Below, piece after piece: positions 54,656 through 63,964 of a stretch of 64,000 bases of DNA. The notes under the pieces are model-generated. The model was not told the DNA's origin. It did no database searches and saw only the letters and a list, made by a program, of their open reading frames with translations. Location of the stretch: NCBI GenBank assembly GCA_017307735.1, contig JAFKGR010000011.1, forward strand, positions 37,501 through 101,500, read 5' to 3'. The DNA is from Chitinophagaceae bacterium (lineage in GTDB: Bacteria; Bacteroidota; Bacteroidia; Chitinophagales; Chitinophagaceae). Within the stretch, counting starts at the first letter, position 1. The number at the start of each line of letters is the position of its first letter. The position numbers were made by a program, and so were the translations under genes.

Positions 54656-54974
54656 TTAAAACCAGAATTCAATGAATTTCCCAATTCTGGATACGATCCC
54701 TGTTTGACAGGCCATAACTTGTCCGAAAATATCAAAAGTGGAAAAGGTAGCTCCTCCCAAAATACCACCTGCGAATGTACCTGCTACTCCTCCACCTACT
54801 CCATTCTTAGCACCAAAAAATGCACCATGAACATCAGCACCTCCAAGTTTACTCAAGTTTACATTACAAGGTTTTATAGAACGCATAGGTGAATTAGAAA
54901 TATTTAGATAGACCGATCATAGAAAGAGCTAAGAAGATCAACAAAGTGTAGCGGGGGGTAATTTGAATTTTCAT
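54656..54974 (-). pseudogene. Degraded copy of the glycine-zipper exported protein
   Basis: Two parts. A 26-codon frame at 54,894-54,974 begins MKIQITPRYTLLIFLALSMI and resembles the start of the 329-aa protein, but hits a stop. A separate 76-codon frame at 54,656-54,886 has the C-terminal domain: NLSKLGGADVHGAFFG, GGGVAGTFAGGILGGATF, GQVMACQTGIVSRI and a WF end. The middle of the long gene is missing. The second part could still be translated as a small peptide. Confidence 0.6.
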
Positions 54975-55090
54975 AAGCTTTTCAGTTTTAAAACATAAAA
55001 GTATTAATTCTTGCAAATAAAAGAATTTTTTATCCTGATCTTTTTTGAAAAAATATTTATCGATTTATGTCTGAATTTCTTAGATATTAC

Positions 55091-55186
55091 TCACTCAAAT
55101 ATCTGATTGATCTTATCCATAAATTTCCATTGCGGAGTAAAATTTTCAGACAACTTTTTATTGAGCAAAATGGCTCTGAATATTTC
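55091..55186 (-). pseudogene. C-terminal fragment of a DUF885 gene
   Basis: Reads EIFRAILLNKKLSENFTPQW then KFMDKINQIFE and stop, matching the end of the intact protein at 57.0 kb (EIFRDILMNKKLLENYSPNW, KFIDEVNALFK). A stop codon precedes it. It lies in the otherwise empty 54.98-55.30 kb interval and shows that the DUF885-toxin-membrane protein group was once duplicated. Confidence 0.75.
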
Positions 55187-55297
55187 TCATGTGAAGTTAG
55201 ACGCCGGTGGATGCAAACTATTTCATCGAGTAAAAAGAGGCAGTAAAATTATCCAGATTCAGTTGCCTCTTGTATCACCATGTTTCGAAATACTTCC

Positions 55298-55738
55298 TTA
55301 TGAACTCTTTGATTGGTCCCTGAAAATAAATTCCTGTAGGAGGATTCCAAAAAAGCAGCCCGCTGCCAACGATACAATAAAACTCCATAATAATCTTTTG
55401 ATTAAAATGGGATCTTTGAAGATAAAGTCAATGAATAAAACAACTCCGATTGTGGCTAATGCGGTTTCTATGGCAAATTTCCACCATTTAAATTTTATTT
55501 TTTTTGACTTTACTTCATAATCCTTGATAATAAATTTTAGTCCCGCCATGCCAGTAAAACCGCCCAAAGCCGAATATATAAAATTCCCAACCAGCTTTTT
55601 CCAAACAAAAGGTTCTGCATCTCCGATAAAACGCGATACCATCCAACAGATATAGAAGCCAAAAGTTACTTCAATGGCTTGCTTTTTCCAGGTAGATATA
55701 TTTAAAATAGGTTTGTTTTTTCTTTTATTTATTTTCAT
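55298..55738 (-). CDS. Four-helix membrane protein, paralog 2 (possible immunity protein)
   Basis: 146 aa with a basic N-terminus (MKINKRKNKPILN) and four hydrophobic segments (about 22-40, 48-68, 83-103, 112-135). Paralog of the protein at 54.2-54.6 kb. It starts 33 bp after the glycine-zipper protein gene and is surely co-transcribed. No known family recognised. A guard against a membrane-acting partner is the simplest idea, unproven. Confidence 0.68.
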   Translation of the reverse strand: MKINKRKNKPILNISTWKKQAIEVTFGFYICWMVSRFIGDAEPFVWKKLVGNFIYSALGGFTGMAGLKFIIKDYEVKSKKIKFKWWKFAIETALATIGVVLFIDFIFKDPILIKRLLWSFIVSLAAGCFFGILLQEFIFRDQSKSS

Positions 55739-55771
55739 TTTAATTAAAAATTAAAATAGTTCAAAACAGTT

Positions 55772-56761
55772 TTAAAACCAAGAGGATATCCATCTTGAAA
55801 CTCTTCCTACAACTCCAGTCTGACAGTTTAAAGCCTGTCCTAAAATATTTCCTGCCGAATATGCAGCTGCGCCTAATAATCCACCAGCTAAAGCTCCGGC
55901 TGCACCACCACCTCCTATACCCTTCCTACCGATTCTTATTGCACCTACAGCATCTGCACCTCCTAGTTGTCTCATGTTCACTTTACAAGGTTGTCCCGCC
56001 CTTTGATTTTCGTTTGAATTAGTCAAATAATTTACCCAGGTTGATGAATTATCTTTCCAATAATTAAGCGAATTAATGGCTACTGATCCACAGATACCCA
56101 CTTGCATTGCTTCTTCAAATGAAAAAAGGTTTAGCGCCTGTAATTCCAGGCTATTCAATTCATTAATGTAGTAGCTGTGATTTTCTTCAGTATATTCATT
56201 TAAAAGAGAAAATATTTCATTTAAAATCACCTGAGCATCTCCTGAAAAGCCGGAGAAATCTAAGGTAGTATCTTCCATATCCAGATTCGGTATTGTAAGT
56301 GTACTATAGTTTACACCCTTCGTATTCATTATTGAGTCAGTGTAGTGCTTCAGAAAATCCTGAATGGTATCGGTTTCTAAATTGATATCCCTTTGCTGCA
56401 TTATGACAAATAGTGTAGCCTGATATTGATTATGCCAGCTGCCAACGGAATCCACAGCGGCCTTTATTGTTTTTCCCTCCAAACCAAAAGGTGCAAATTC
56501 ACTGCCGCATATTCTGTTTGCACCAACCGGATCTGTACTACAATCCGAATTCGGGTCACTATAAAATCTACACCTTGGATCATCACAGTCATAAGGACAG
56601 GGCCCCTTATAAAATGCAGGCTCTACTTTTTGACCAGTTAATATGTTTTCCTTTTCTGCCGAAATGTTTTGTTTAGTACATTTTAACATGGAAAATGAAA
56701 TGAACGTAAAAATAATCAGGAAGAAGAGTTTTGAACGGGGGGGGGTAAAATGTGTTTTCAT
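55772..56761 (-). CDS. Exported protein with glycine-zipper C-terminus (possible toxin)
   Basis: 329 aa. Membrane-targeting N-terminus (SKLFFLIIFTFISFSMLKC), which could be a lipoprotein signal with C28 although K before C is unusual. A Cys-rich segment at about 52-86 (CPYDCDDPRCRFY) is followed by a helical region. The last 70 residues contain MRQLGGADAVGA, GRKGIGGGGAAGALAGGLLG and NCQTGVVGRV, ending WISSWF. Such Gly/Ala-rich helices occur in pore-forming bacteriocins. A run of nine C at codons 6-9 follows the start. A four-helix membrane protein gene lies immediately downstream. Confidence 0.7.
   Translation of the reverse strand: MKTHFTPPRSKLFFLIIFTFISFSMLKCTKQNISAEKENILTGQKVEPAFYKGPCPYDCDDPRCRFYSDPNSDCSTDPVGANRICGSEFAPFGLEGKTIKAAVDSVGSWHNQYQATLFVIMQQRDINLETDTIQDFLKHYTDSIMNTKGVNYSTLTIPNLDMEDTTLDFSGFSGDAQVILNEIFSLLNEYTEENHSYYINELNSLELQALNLFSFEEAMQVGICGSVAINSLNYWKDNSSTWVNYLTNSNENQRAGQPCKVNMRQLGGADAVGAIRIGRKGIGGGGAAGALAGGLLGAAAYSAGNILGQALNCQTGVVGRVSRWISSWF
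56737..56745 (-). repeat. Poly-C tract (C9) just after the start codon
   Basis: Nine consecutive C on the coding strand (G on the plus strand) at codons 6-9 of the 329-aa gene. A gain or loss of one base would shift the frame, as in known phase-variable genes. The paralogous start at 54.97 kb has six C at the same place. Confidence 0.6.
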
Positions 56762-56974
56762 AAAATTTAATTTTGGACTATAAAAGTATATAAAACCAAA
56801 AAATAATTAACGGAACTATTTGTTGTTTTCCCTTTTCCCGTAAGTACTTACCTCAATATCGATTATTTATTTTTACGCAGCTCCCAAAATCAAATCAAAT
56901 CAACATATTTAAAAAATAAAACTGACATTTTCTTGCAGGATATTTAAGAAAGGTTCAAAAGATTTTCGAATTTC

Positions 56975-58717
56975 TCATTTAAACAATGCATTGACTTCAT
57001 CGATAAATTTCCAGTTCGGGGAATAGTTCTCCAGTAATTTTTTATTCATTAAAATATCCCGGAATATTTCTATCGGAATATTTCCGTTGTGCAGATAAGC
57101 ATCATTGAATTCCCTGTCTGTCATTTTTCCACTGGTTACCATTTCATGATGAAGGGCGTACAACTGAAGCGCACCGGTCATGTAAGCAAGCTGATACAGT
57201 GGCCCATACCCACCGGTAAATGATCTGCGCACTTCTGATTCAGCGCTGAATCTTTCCAGCCCGGCTTTGTCAACCAGGTAATCAATACACTGCTGAGGTG
57301 TCCATTTTCCGAGATGATAATTCAGAGAAAAAACAATTCTTGCACAGCGGGTCATCCGCCAAAACAGTGCACCCGCTTTTTCATCCGTCGTATTGTCAAA
57401 TCCTTTATCCCACAAAGTCATTTCCCAGTAAAATGGCCAGCCCTCGGTTGAGAATGCTGTATTGAAAGGCCTTCTATACGGCTTATACCTCCGAAACATA
57501 AAGAATTGCAAATTGTGGCCGGGAATTAATTCATGAAAAACTTCTGCGTGTGCGAATCCGAAATTACCGCTGCGCATAATCATTCGCTTGGTATCAAAGT
57601 CCTGGTCTTCGTGAGGATAGGCGACAAGAATTTCGGAACCTCCGAGAAAATACGAAGCGAATTCCATCATCTTCACCGAAAGCATATCCATTCTCCACGC
57701 TTCTTTGGCAATCGGCGGAATAGTTACAAGTCCGAGGCTGTCGATAAATGAAATTGCCTGTTCCTGCAACTGATTAATCAACGCCGGTTGCTCTCCAACG
57801 GGCAGGTAATGATGTTTCACTTCTTCCAGGGCAGCTTTCCAATTGTCGCCAAATCCCATTTGTTTTGAAACCTGTATCATTTGTTTCAGGCACCATTGGT
57901 ATTGCGATTCAGCCAATGCAATTAAATCTTCCGGGGTATAATCTATCATTTCGTATTTGAGCTGACGCAAAATTTCTTCACGTCCGATCGGATGACCGAT
58001 GATTCCGGAATTGTCCATTGCCACATCCTGTTGCTGCACCGGCCGGGCTGCCAGCCATTTTGAAAAAGAAGAAAGAGAGGAATCTGTTTGAGGAAACGTT
58101 TTGTGCATCCACCAGGTAAATTGCGGATTGTAGCCATCGTAAAAGTCATAGACATTTTTCAATCCGTCTCTGAGTTGTTTGATGATGGTGATGACCACTT
58201 TTTTTGAATCATTATTGGCTAAAGGTTTTCGTGTAATAGTTTCTTTTGCCTGCTGTATTTCTTCTATGACTTTGCTCAGCGATGCCGCCCATTGCATGGC
58301 ATCGGGAGTTGTACCTCTTCTTCTTTTTCTTTGCATTGCCATGATGCTGTCTGCAAATGGAATGGCATAACGCACCTGATCAAAATTCTTTTTGTCTGCA
58401 GCCAGTTCGTACCGGTCACTTTCAATATTCCTTTTGAGAAGAATATAATCGGCCTGTGAGGAGACATCCATTTTTTTGAAATCAACTTTTTTCAGTTTTT
58501 CAATCCAGTCTTTATGAAACTTCTCAAATCTGTTGAAATATTCATCGCTGTAGTGAAAAATATACACCTTACTCAGGTCGCTGACATCGTTCTGGTATTC
58601 GTTGATCAGAAAGGGCATAAGAGGCTCTGATACATCCTGGGATTTGGTTGCAGATGAGGATAAAATCAGAAAAGAAACAAAAAGATAAAAAGTTCGGAGG
58701 TAATAAAGTTTTTTCAT
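56975..58717 (-). CDS. DUF885-family putative metallopeptidase, exported
   Basis: 580 aa. Signal peptide (MKKLYYLRTFYLFVSFLILS, to about 27). The zinc-type motif HELIPGH (H395-H401) lies in the middle, followed by FSTEGWPFYWEMTLWDKG with a possible metal-binding glutamate. The DUF885 family is thought to be carboxypeptidase-like. It precedes the glycine-zipper gene by 213 bp, and a fragment of a second copy lies at 55.1 kb, so the genes have been duplicated together. Confidence 0.88.
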   Translation of the reverse strand: MKKLYYLRTFYLFVSFLILSSSATKSQDVSEPLMPFLINEYQNDVSDLSKVYIFHYSDEYFNRFEKFHKDWIEKLKKVDFKKMDVSSQADYILLKRNIESDRYELAADKKNFDQVRYAIPFADSIMAMQRKRRRGTTPDAMQWAASLSKVIEEIQQAKETITRKPLANNDSKKVVITIIKQLRDGLKNVYDFYDGYNPQFTWWMHKTFPQTDSSLSSFSKWLAARPVQQQDVAMDNSGIIGHPIGREEILRQLKYEMIDYTPEDLIALAESQYQWCLKQMIQVSKQMGFGDNWKAALEEVKHHYLPVGEQPALINQLQEQAISFIDSLGLVTIPPIAKEAWRMDMLSVKMMEFASYFLGGSEILVAYPHEDQDFDTKRMIMRSGNFGFAHAEVFHELIPGHNLQFFMFRRYKPYRRPFNTAFSTEGWPFYWEMTLWDKGFDNTTDEKAGALFWRMTRCARIVFSLNYHLGKWTPQQCIDYLVDKAGLERFSAESEVRRSFTGGYGPLYQLAYMTGALQLYALHHEMVTSGKMTDREFNDAYLHNGNIPIEIFRDILMNKKLLENYSPNWKFIDEVNALFK

Positions 58718-58775
58718 AACAGAAGAATTGAAAAGTACAGGGTGAAGTTAGCACATTGAAAAAAAACGGAGCAGG

Positions 58776-58942
58776 AAAAAATAGTTTGACTTTTCTATAC
58801 TCTATTGAAAGCTATTCAGCATCGATAAACTTGGGCCACGAATGCACGAATACCAGGCTGTTCTTATTCGTGACTGTTCGTGTTATTCGTGGCAGAAAAA
58901 AAATAGTTCGACTTTTCTGTACTCTATTGAAAGCTATTCAGA
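58776..58942. repeat. Direct repeat flanking an inverted repeat
   Basis: The sequence tctattgaaagctattcag and its left part tttgacttttctatactc occur at 58,776-58,820 and, with two changes, at 58,897-58,942. Between them is a hairpin-forming block: ccacgaatgcacgaat ... attcgtgttattcgtggc (58,836-58,893). It resembles a small mobile repeat with target-like duplicates. Confidence 0.6.
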
Positions 58943-58989
58943 ACAGCAAAACTGTCTTTAGACAGGAAAAAAAATTTTTCAGAAAGAAA

Positions 58990-59514
58990 TTATTTTGCTC
59001 CCTTCTCGATCACCTCTGCTAATTCCTTATCCCAATATCCTGTCTTTCCATACTCAACCACTCTGCCCAATTCTTTTCCATCCTTCATCACAATAATCGT
59101 TGGCACGTTGTGCACATTCAACGATTCTACAAGTGGATTCTGAATTTTTTTATCGCGCGTTACGGCAAACAAAGCGATACGATCTTCAGGGAAACCGGCA
59201 GCTTCCTGAATTTTGTAAAACTTAGGAAGTACAAAATGTGTGTCCTCACACCAGGTACCTCCGAAAATGATAAAATAAATACTGTCTTTATTTTCTTTCA
59301 GTGCTTTAACGGCTTCTGCATTGGGTTCCGGATAAATGGCCCGGCTTTCTGCATACCAGGTAAATTGCGGATCTCCGGCAATATCTTTTTTATGAATCGG
59401 CCCTTCCAGCATCTTTTCACCGGTGACAGAATCTTTCAATATTTCGTACCCCATTTGTGCCTGTGCAATAGCTGCAAATCCCATCAAACCAAGTACCATC
59501 ATGATCATTTTCAT
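58990..59514 (-). CDS. Thioredoxin-like exported protein lacking the second active cysteine
   Basis: 174 aa. Signal peptide at about 1-20 (MKMIMMVLGLMGFAAIAQAQ). Thioredoxin fold with FGGTWCEDTHF, where C89 is kept but T92 replaces the second cysteine of CXXC; VPTIIVMKDGKELGR gives the cis-proline strand. It cannot act as a classical disulfide reductase and may be a binding or isomerase-like form. It lies downstream of a MerR gene, 1 bp from its stop. Confidence 0.85.
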   Translation of the reverse strand: MKMIMMVLGLMGFAAIAQAQMGYEILKDSVTGEKMLEGPIHKKDIAGDPQFTWYAESRAIYPEPNAEAVKALKENKDSIYFIIFGGTWCEDTHFVLPKFYKIQEAAGFPEDRIALFAVTRDKKIQNPLVESLNVHNVPTIIVMKDGKELGRVVEYGKTGYWDKELAEVIEKGAK

Positions 59515-60018
59515 TTATAGGTTATGTTTTAATTGAAGCAAAAATAATTTTAATTTTTCCAGCGAATCTGCGATTTCCATTTTCTGCACCGCGGCTGTTT
59601 CATTTTTCAGATATTCACGCGCACCATCAATAGTGAATTTTCTTTTGCGGAGCAAATCGTGAATCAACCAGAGCATCTTGATATCTTCCGGACGGAAATA
59701 GCGATCGCCTTTTCGGTTTTTGCGCGGTTTCAGGATCTGAAATTCATTTTCCCAAAAACGAATCAGTGAGGTGTTTTCACCAAACATTTCAGCCACTTTT
59801 CCGATGGTGTAATAACTTTTCTTAAACAACTCTTCATCCGGCGGCAAAACAACCTCCTTCTCTGCAGCTTCTTTCAGGCTCCTTCTGCCTCCCTTCTTCT
59901 TTTTAATCAGCGATTCTTTTAATTCTGCTTTCACTTCCCCCGCCTGCGGATTATTTTCCGGAGCGGGATCCATTTCAAAATCAAAAGTGATTTGTTTGCT
60001 GTCCATAGCTGAATTCAT
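59515..60018 (-). CDS. MerR-family transcriptional regulator
   Basis: 167 aa. The N-terminal 45 residues are low-complexity and charged. The winged helix is KKSYYTIGKVAEMFGENTSL, then IRFWENEFQILKPRKNRKGD and RYFRPEDIKMLWLIHDLL. A conserved Bacteroidota MerR protein; effector unknown. A second ATG (codon 5) could be the start. Divergent from alaS with a 190-bp gap. Confidence 0.9.
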   Translation of the reverse strand: MNSAMDSKQITFDFEMDPAPENNPQAGEVKAELKESLIKKKKGGRRSLKEAAEKEVVLPPDEELFKKSYYTIGKVAEMFGENTSLIRFWENEFQILKPRKNRKGDRYFRPEDIKMLWLIHDLLRKRKFTIDGAREYLKNETAAVQKMEIADSLEKLKLFLLQLKHNL

Positions 60019-60209
60019 TCTATATCACAAGATACACGATAGCTTGCAGGTTAAATATTCAAAATAAAATTTTCAAACACAGAAACAGAAATTTGAGAGT
60101 TTTTCATTTTACAAATTCTTCTCAAGCGTCCTGAATTCCTACCTTTGCCACCCGGTAAAGATAAACAGACCCGTTTCAAAAAGGGTTATAAAATTATTAA
60201 AGACAGTAC

Positions 60210-62843
60210 ATGAAAAGCAGCAGTGAGATAAGGCAGATATTTCTGGACTTTTTCAAGGAGCAGGGCCATACCATCGTACCCAGCGCTCCCATTGTAGTAA
60301 AAAACGATCCGACACTTTTATTTACCAATGCAGGAATGAATCAATTCAAGGATTATTTTCTTGGAAACAAAACACCTGAATTCTCACGTGCATCGGATAC
60401 GCAAAAATGCCTTCGTGTGAGTGGGAAGCACAACGATCTTGAAGAAGTCGGTAAGGATCATTACCATCACACCATGTTTGAAATGCTGGGCAACTGGAGT
60501 TTTGGAAATGCCACCGTGCCGCCTCCGCCTTATTTCAAAAAAGAGGCCATTGCCTTTGCCTGGAATTTGCTGACAGAAAAATTAGGAATAAGCAAGACCG
60601 ATTTATACGCGACGGTTTTTGAAGGTGATGAATCGGAAGGTTTGCCTGCTGATGATGAATCATTTTCTTTCTGGAAAGCATTTGTTCCTGAAGACCATAT
60701 CCTCTTTGGAAATAAAAAAGATAATTTCTGGGAAATGGGTGATACCGGCCCGTGTGGTCCGTGCACTGAGGTGCATTACGATGCCAGGAGCAAGGAAGAA
60801 AAAGAAAAAATCTCAGGAAAAGATCTGGTGAATAAAGATCATCCTGAAGTGATTGAAATCTGGAACCTGGTGTTTATTCAATTCAACCGGAAAGCCGATG
60901 GCAATCTGGAACCTTTACCTGCCCGACATGTGGATACCGGAATGGGCTTCGAAAGGCTGGTGCGCATTTTGCAATATAAAAAAAGCAATTACGATACAGA
61001 TATTTTCAGCAACACCATTCATGAAACTGAAAAAATTACCGGGAAAAAATATGAGGGAGGCAAAGAAAGAAGAGATATTGCTTTCCGCGTGATAGCCGAT
61101 CATATCAGGGCTGTCGTCTTTACGATTGCTGATGGTCAGTTGCCTTCGAATAACGGTGCCGGCTATGTGATAAGAAGAATTCTGCGAAGAGCTGTAAGAT
61201 ATTATTTTACGTATCTGGATTACAAAGGACCTTTGCTATACAAACTCGTTCCCCTGATTGCGAAACAATTTGAAAATGTTTTTCCTGAAGCTTCACGCCA
61301 GAAGGATTTTCTTCAGAAAGTGATTCACGAAGAAGAAAATAGTTTTCTGAAAACGCTGGGGTCCGGATTGAAAAGGCTTGAAACAATTTTGGCGGAAAAC
61401 AAGGAGCAAATTCCGGGTGAGATTGCATTTGAACTTTTTGATACGTACGGATTTCCCATTGATCTGACACAGTTGATTGCTTCTGAAAATAATGCATCAG
61501 TGGAGATGAAAGATTTTGAGGTGGAATTGCAAAAACAAAAGAAACGCAGCCGCGCTGCTACAGCTTTGCAGGCAGGCGATTGGCAAATTGTGCAGGATGG
61601 AAATTCTGTATTCAATGGATATGAAATGCTTGAAACAAAAAGCCATATCCTCAAATACCGGAAGATGCATGCACAGGGAAAAGATTTCTTTGAAATTGTT
61701 TTGGATCAGACACCTTTTTACGCTGAAAGCGGTGGACAGGTTGGCGATACCGGGATTTTAATTTCCGGTCACGAAAAGATAGAAGTGACAGATACCAAAA
61801 AGGAAAATAACCTGATCATTCATTTTACAAAATCAGTTCCGACGAATCTTTTGGCAGAAATCACAGCCCGGGTAAATGAAGAATCGAGAAGAGCGACAAT
61901 GCTTCACCACAGCGCAACACACCTGTTACATGCCGCACTGCGGCGGGTTTTGGGCAAGCACGTAGCACAAAAAGGCAGCCTGGTAAATAAAGATCATTTG
62001 CGATTCGACTTTTCACATTTCGCCAAAGTGGCACCCGAAGAAATCATGAAAGTGGAAAAGATGGTGAATGCCCAAATCAGGAAAAATAATCCTGTGAGTA
62101 TTGAGTATTTACCAAAAGAAGAAGCTTTAAAAGAAGGTGCGATGGCCTTGTTTGGTGAAAAATATGGAGATGTTGTGCGGGTGGTTACAATGGATAAAAA
62201 CTATTCTATTGAATTGTGTGGCGGCACACATGTTTCGCGGACGGGAGATATCGGATTGTTTAAAATTGTGAATGAAACGGCTGTAGGCGCAAGTGTGAGA
62301 AGAATTGAAGCCGTATGCGGAGCGGTTGCTGAAAAGTATATCGATGGGCAATTTCATTTATTGGATGAAGTGCATGAGAAATTAAAAAACCCGAGAGACA
62401 TTCTCAAAGGCATCGATAAGCTCCTTGAAGAAAATAATGAATTAAAAAAGGCTGTAGCTTCTCAAGAAAAACAAAAGGTAAATTCCCTTGTTGATGAACT
62501 TTCCAAAAAGGCAGAAAAAATCGGTGAAATACAATTTGTGGGCGCTGTTGTTCCTGATACAAACAATCAGATTCTCCGGGAAGTATGTACGCGCTTAAAA
62601 AACGAAACGGACCATAGCCTGATTGTGCTTGCATCTGCATCGGGAGGTAAAGCGCTGGTGGTAATCGGGGCTTCAGGTAATAGCAGGGATTCCGAAATTG
62701 ATGCTGTTCAATTAATCAAAACAAAAGTTTCCCCTCTCATTCAGGGAGGCGGAGGCGGAAGTAAAGATTTTGCCATCGCAGGCGGGCAGGATCATTCAAG
62801 ACTTAAAGAAGTTATTGAAGCGATCAGGAATAGTCTAAGTTAA
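60210..62843 (+). CDS. alaS: Alanyl-tRNA synthetase
   Basis: 877 aa, normal length. N-terminal class II catalytic core (IRQIFLDFFKEQGHTIVPSA), editing domain with HHSATH (H567, H571) and CGGTH (C670, H674) zinc-binding residues, and the C-Ala domain ending GGGGGSKDFAIAGG. Charges tRNA-Ala and clears Ser and Gly mischarging. No recoded or missing motif. Confidence 0.97.
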   Translation: MKSSSEIRQIFLDFFKEQGHTIVPSAPIVVKNDPTLLFTNAGMNQFKDYFLGNKTPEFSRASDTQKCLRVSGKHNDLEEVGKDHYHHTMFEMLGNWSFGNATVPPPPYFKKEAIAFAWNLLTEKLGISKTDLYATVFEGDESEGLPADDESFSFWKAFVPEDHILFGNKKDNFWEMGDTGPCGPCTEVHYDARSKEEKEKISGKDLVNKDHPEVIEIWNLVFIQFNRKADGNLEPLPARHVDTGMGFERLVRILQYKKSNYDTDIFSNTIHETEKITGKKYEGGKERRDIAFRVIADHIRAVVFTIADGQLPSNNGAGYVIRRILRRAVRYYFTYLDYKGPLLYKLVPLIAKQFENVFPEASRQKDFLQKVIHEEENSFLKTLGSGLKRLETILAENKEQIPGEIAFELFDTYGFPIDLTQLIASENNASVEMKDFEVELQKQKKRSRAATALQAGDWQIVQDGNSVFNGYEMLETKSHILKYRKMHAQGKDFFEIVLDQTPFYAESGGQVGDTGILISGHEKIEVTDTKKENNLIIHFTKSVPTNLLAEITARVNEESRRATMLHHSATHLLHAALRRVLGKHVAQKGSLVNKDHLRFDFSHFAKVAPEEIMKVEKMVNAQIRKNNPVSIEYLPKEEALKEGAMALFGEKYGDVVRVVTMDKNYSIELCGGTHVSRTGDIGLFKIVNETAVGASVRRIEAVCGAVAEKYIDGQFHLLDEVHEKLKNPRDILKGIDKLLEENNELKKAVASQEKQKVNSLVDELSKKAEKIGEIQFVGAVVPDTNNQILREVCTRLKNETDHSLIVLASASGGKALVVIGASGNSRDSEIDAVQLIKTKVSPLIQGGGGGSKDFAIAGGQDHSRLKEVIEAIRNSLS

Positions 62844-62964
62844 ACTCACCCCCTTAACATTTTCTTCATAAAAACAATTCTAAAATTATCCGAAACACTT
62901 CGTATATCGTAAAAAATTATTTTATATTTGTTCTACAAAATATTTCGTACTTAAATTATTTTTT

Positions 62965-63870
62965 ATGAAAAAAATTTTTGTTTCGGCAATTATGATCGGC
63001 CTGCTGTTTCCGGCTATAGCCGTCTCTGCACAGGATAATTCAACAAACAATGGAAGTGAAAAAATAATTATTATCAAAAAGAAAATAGGACCCGACGGGC
63101 AGTCCATTTCTATTGACACACTCTCATCCCTTGCCTACAGCGGGAAAGAGATCGATCCAAATGATTTACTGAGCATCAAAGTATTGCCCGGATTGAGAAA
63201 CATGTTCAACATTAATGGCAAATCATTTCCTTCCACTCCGACAACTTTTCTCGGGGTTATGACCAAAGCCAATGAAAAAGGCGCTGAGGTGATGGATGTA
63301 ACCGAAGGAAGCCCGGCCGCAAAGGCAGGTATTGAAAAGGGAGATATTATTACCAAAGTAGGTGCTGCCGATATAACTTCTCCTCAAAAATTATCAGAAA
63401 TTATTACAGGTTTGAAATCCGGGAATAAAGTAAAGATCCAAATCCTCAGGAATAACAAAACGAAGGAAGTGACAGCCGAATTAGGTGAAAGAAACACCAA
63501 TTATTATTCGCAATATTTTAAAGATCTCAATATTCCCAATTTCAGTTTTTCCGGCCCGCGGAATCGGATTGAAGGTTTTGGATTTACCAATGCCAGCCCA
63601 TCTCTCGGATTGCAGGTGCAGGAAACTGAAGACAACAGCGGCGTAAAAGTTTTGAAAGTTGAACCAGGCAGTGCGGCTGAAAAAGCCGGTGTCCAAACAG
63701 GTGATCTGATCACCGCTCTCAATGGAAATAAAGTGACCGACCTCAACAGTCTTTTGAAAGAAAAAAGTGGTGTATCAAATCGTGATTACGATCTAAGCAT
63801 CCTTCGCGACCAGAAACCAATGACGATAGCCATTAAAATTCCCAGGAAATTAAAACAGGCAAATCTTTAA
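62965..63870 (+). CDS. Exported protein with two PDZ domains
   Basis: 301 aa. Signal peptide MKKIFVSAIMIGLLFPAIAV to about 23. PDZ1 at about 88-165 (FLGVMTKANEKGAEVMDVTE, then GSPAAKAGIEKGDIITKV) and PDZ2 at about 205-290 (SLGLQVQETEDNSGVKVLKV, GSAAEKAGVQTGDLITALNG). No protease domain is present, unlike DegP. Likely a periplasmic binding or scaffold protein. A bidirectional terminator follows. Confidence 0.9.
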   Translation: MKKIFVSAIMIGLLFPAIAVSAQDNSTNNGSEKIIIIKKKIGPDGQSISIDTLSSLAYSGKEIDPNDLLSIKVLPGLRNMFNINGKSFPSTPTTFLGVMTKANEKGAEVMDVTEGSPAAKAGIEKGDIITKVGAADITSPQKLSEIITGLKSGNKVKIQILRNNKTKEVTAELGERNTNYYSQYFKDLNIPNFSFSGPRNRIEGFGFTNASPSLGLQVQETEDNSGVKVLKVEPGSAAEKAGVQTGDLITALNGNKVTDLNSLLKEKSGVSNRDYDLSILRDQKPMTIAIKIPRKLKQANL

Positions 63871-63892
63871 CAGGTAATTTATTGCATATTAT

Positions 63893-63931
63893 AAAAACAG
63901 GCAGTGAAATATTCATTGCCTGTTTTCGTTT
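63893..63931. terminator. Bidirectional rho-independent terminator
   Basis: Stem AAAACAGGCAGTGAA/TTCATTGCCTGTTTT (one mismatch) between convergent genes, with A and T flanks for both directions. Confidence 0.8.
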
Positions 63932-63964
63932 GTATATAACTGTTATACTGAGAAATCAATCTGC

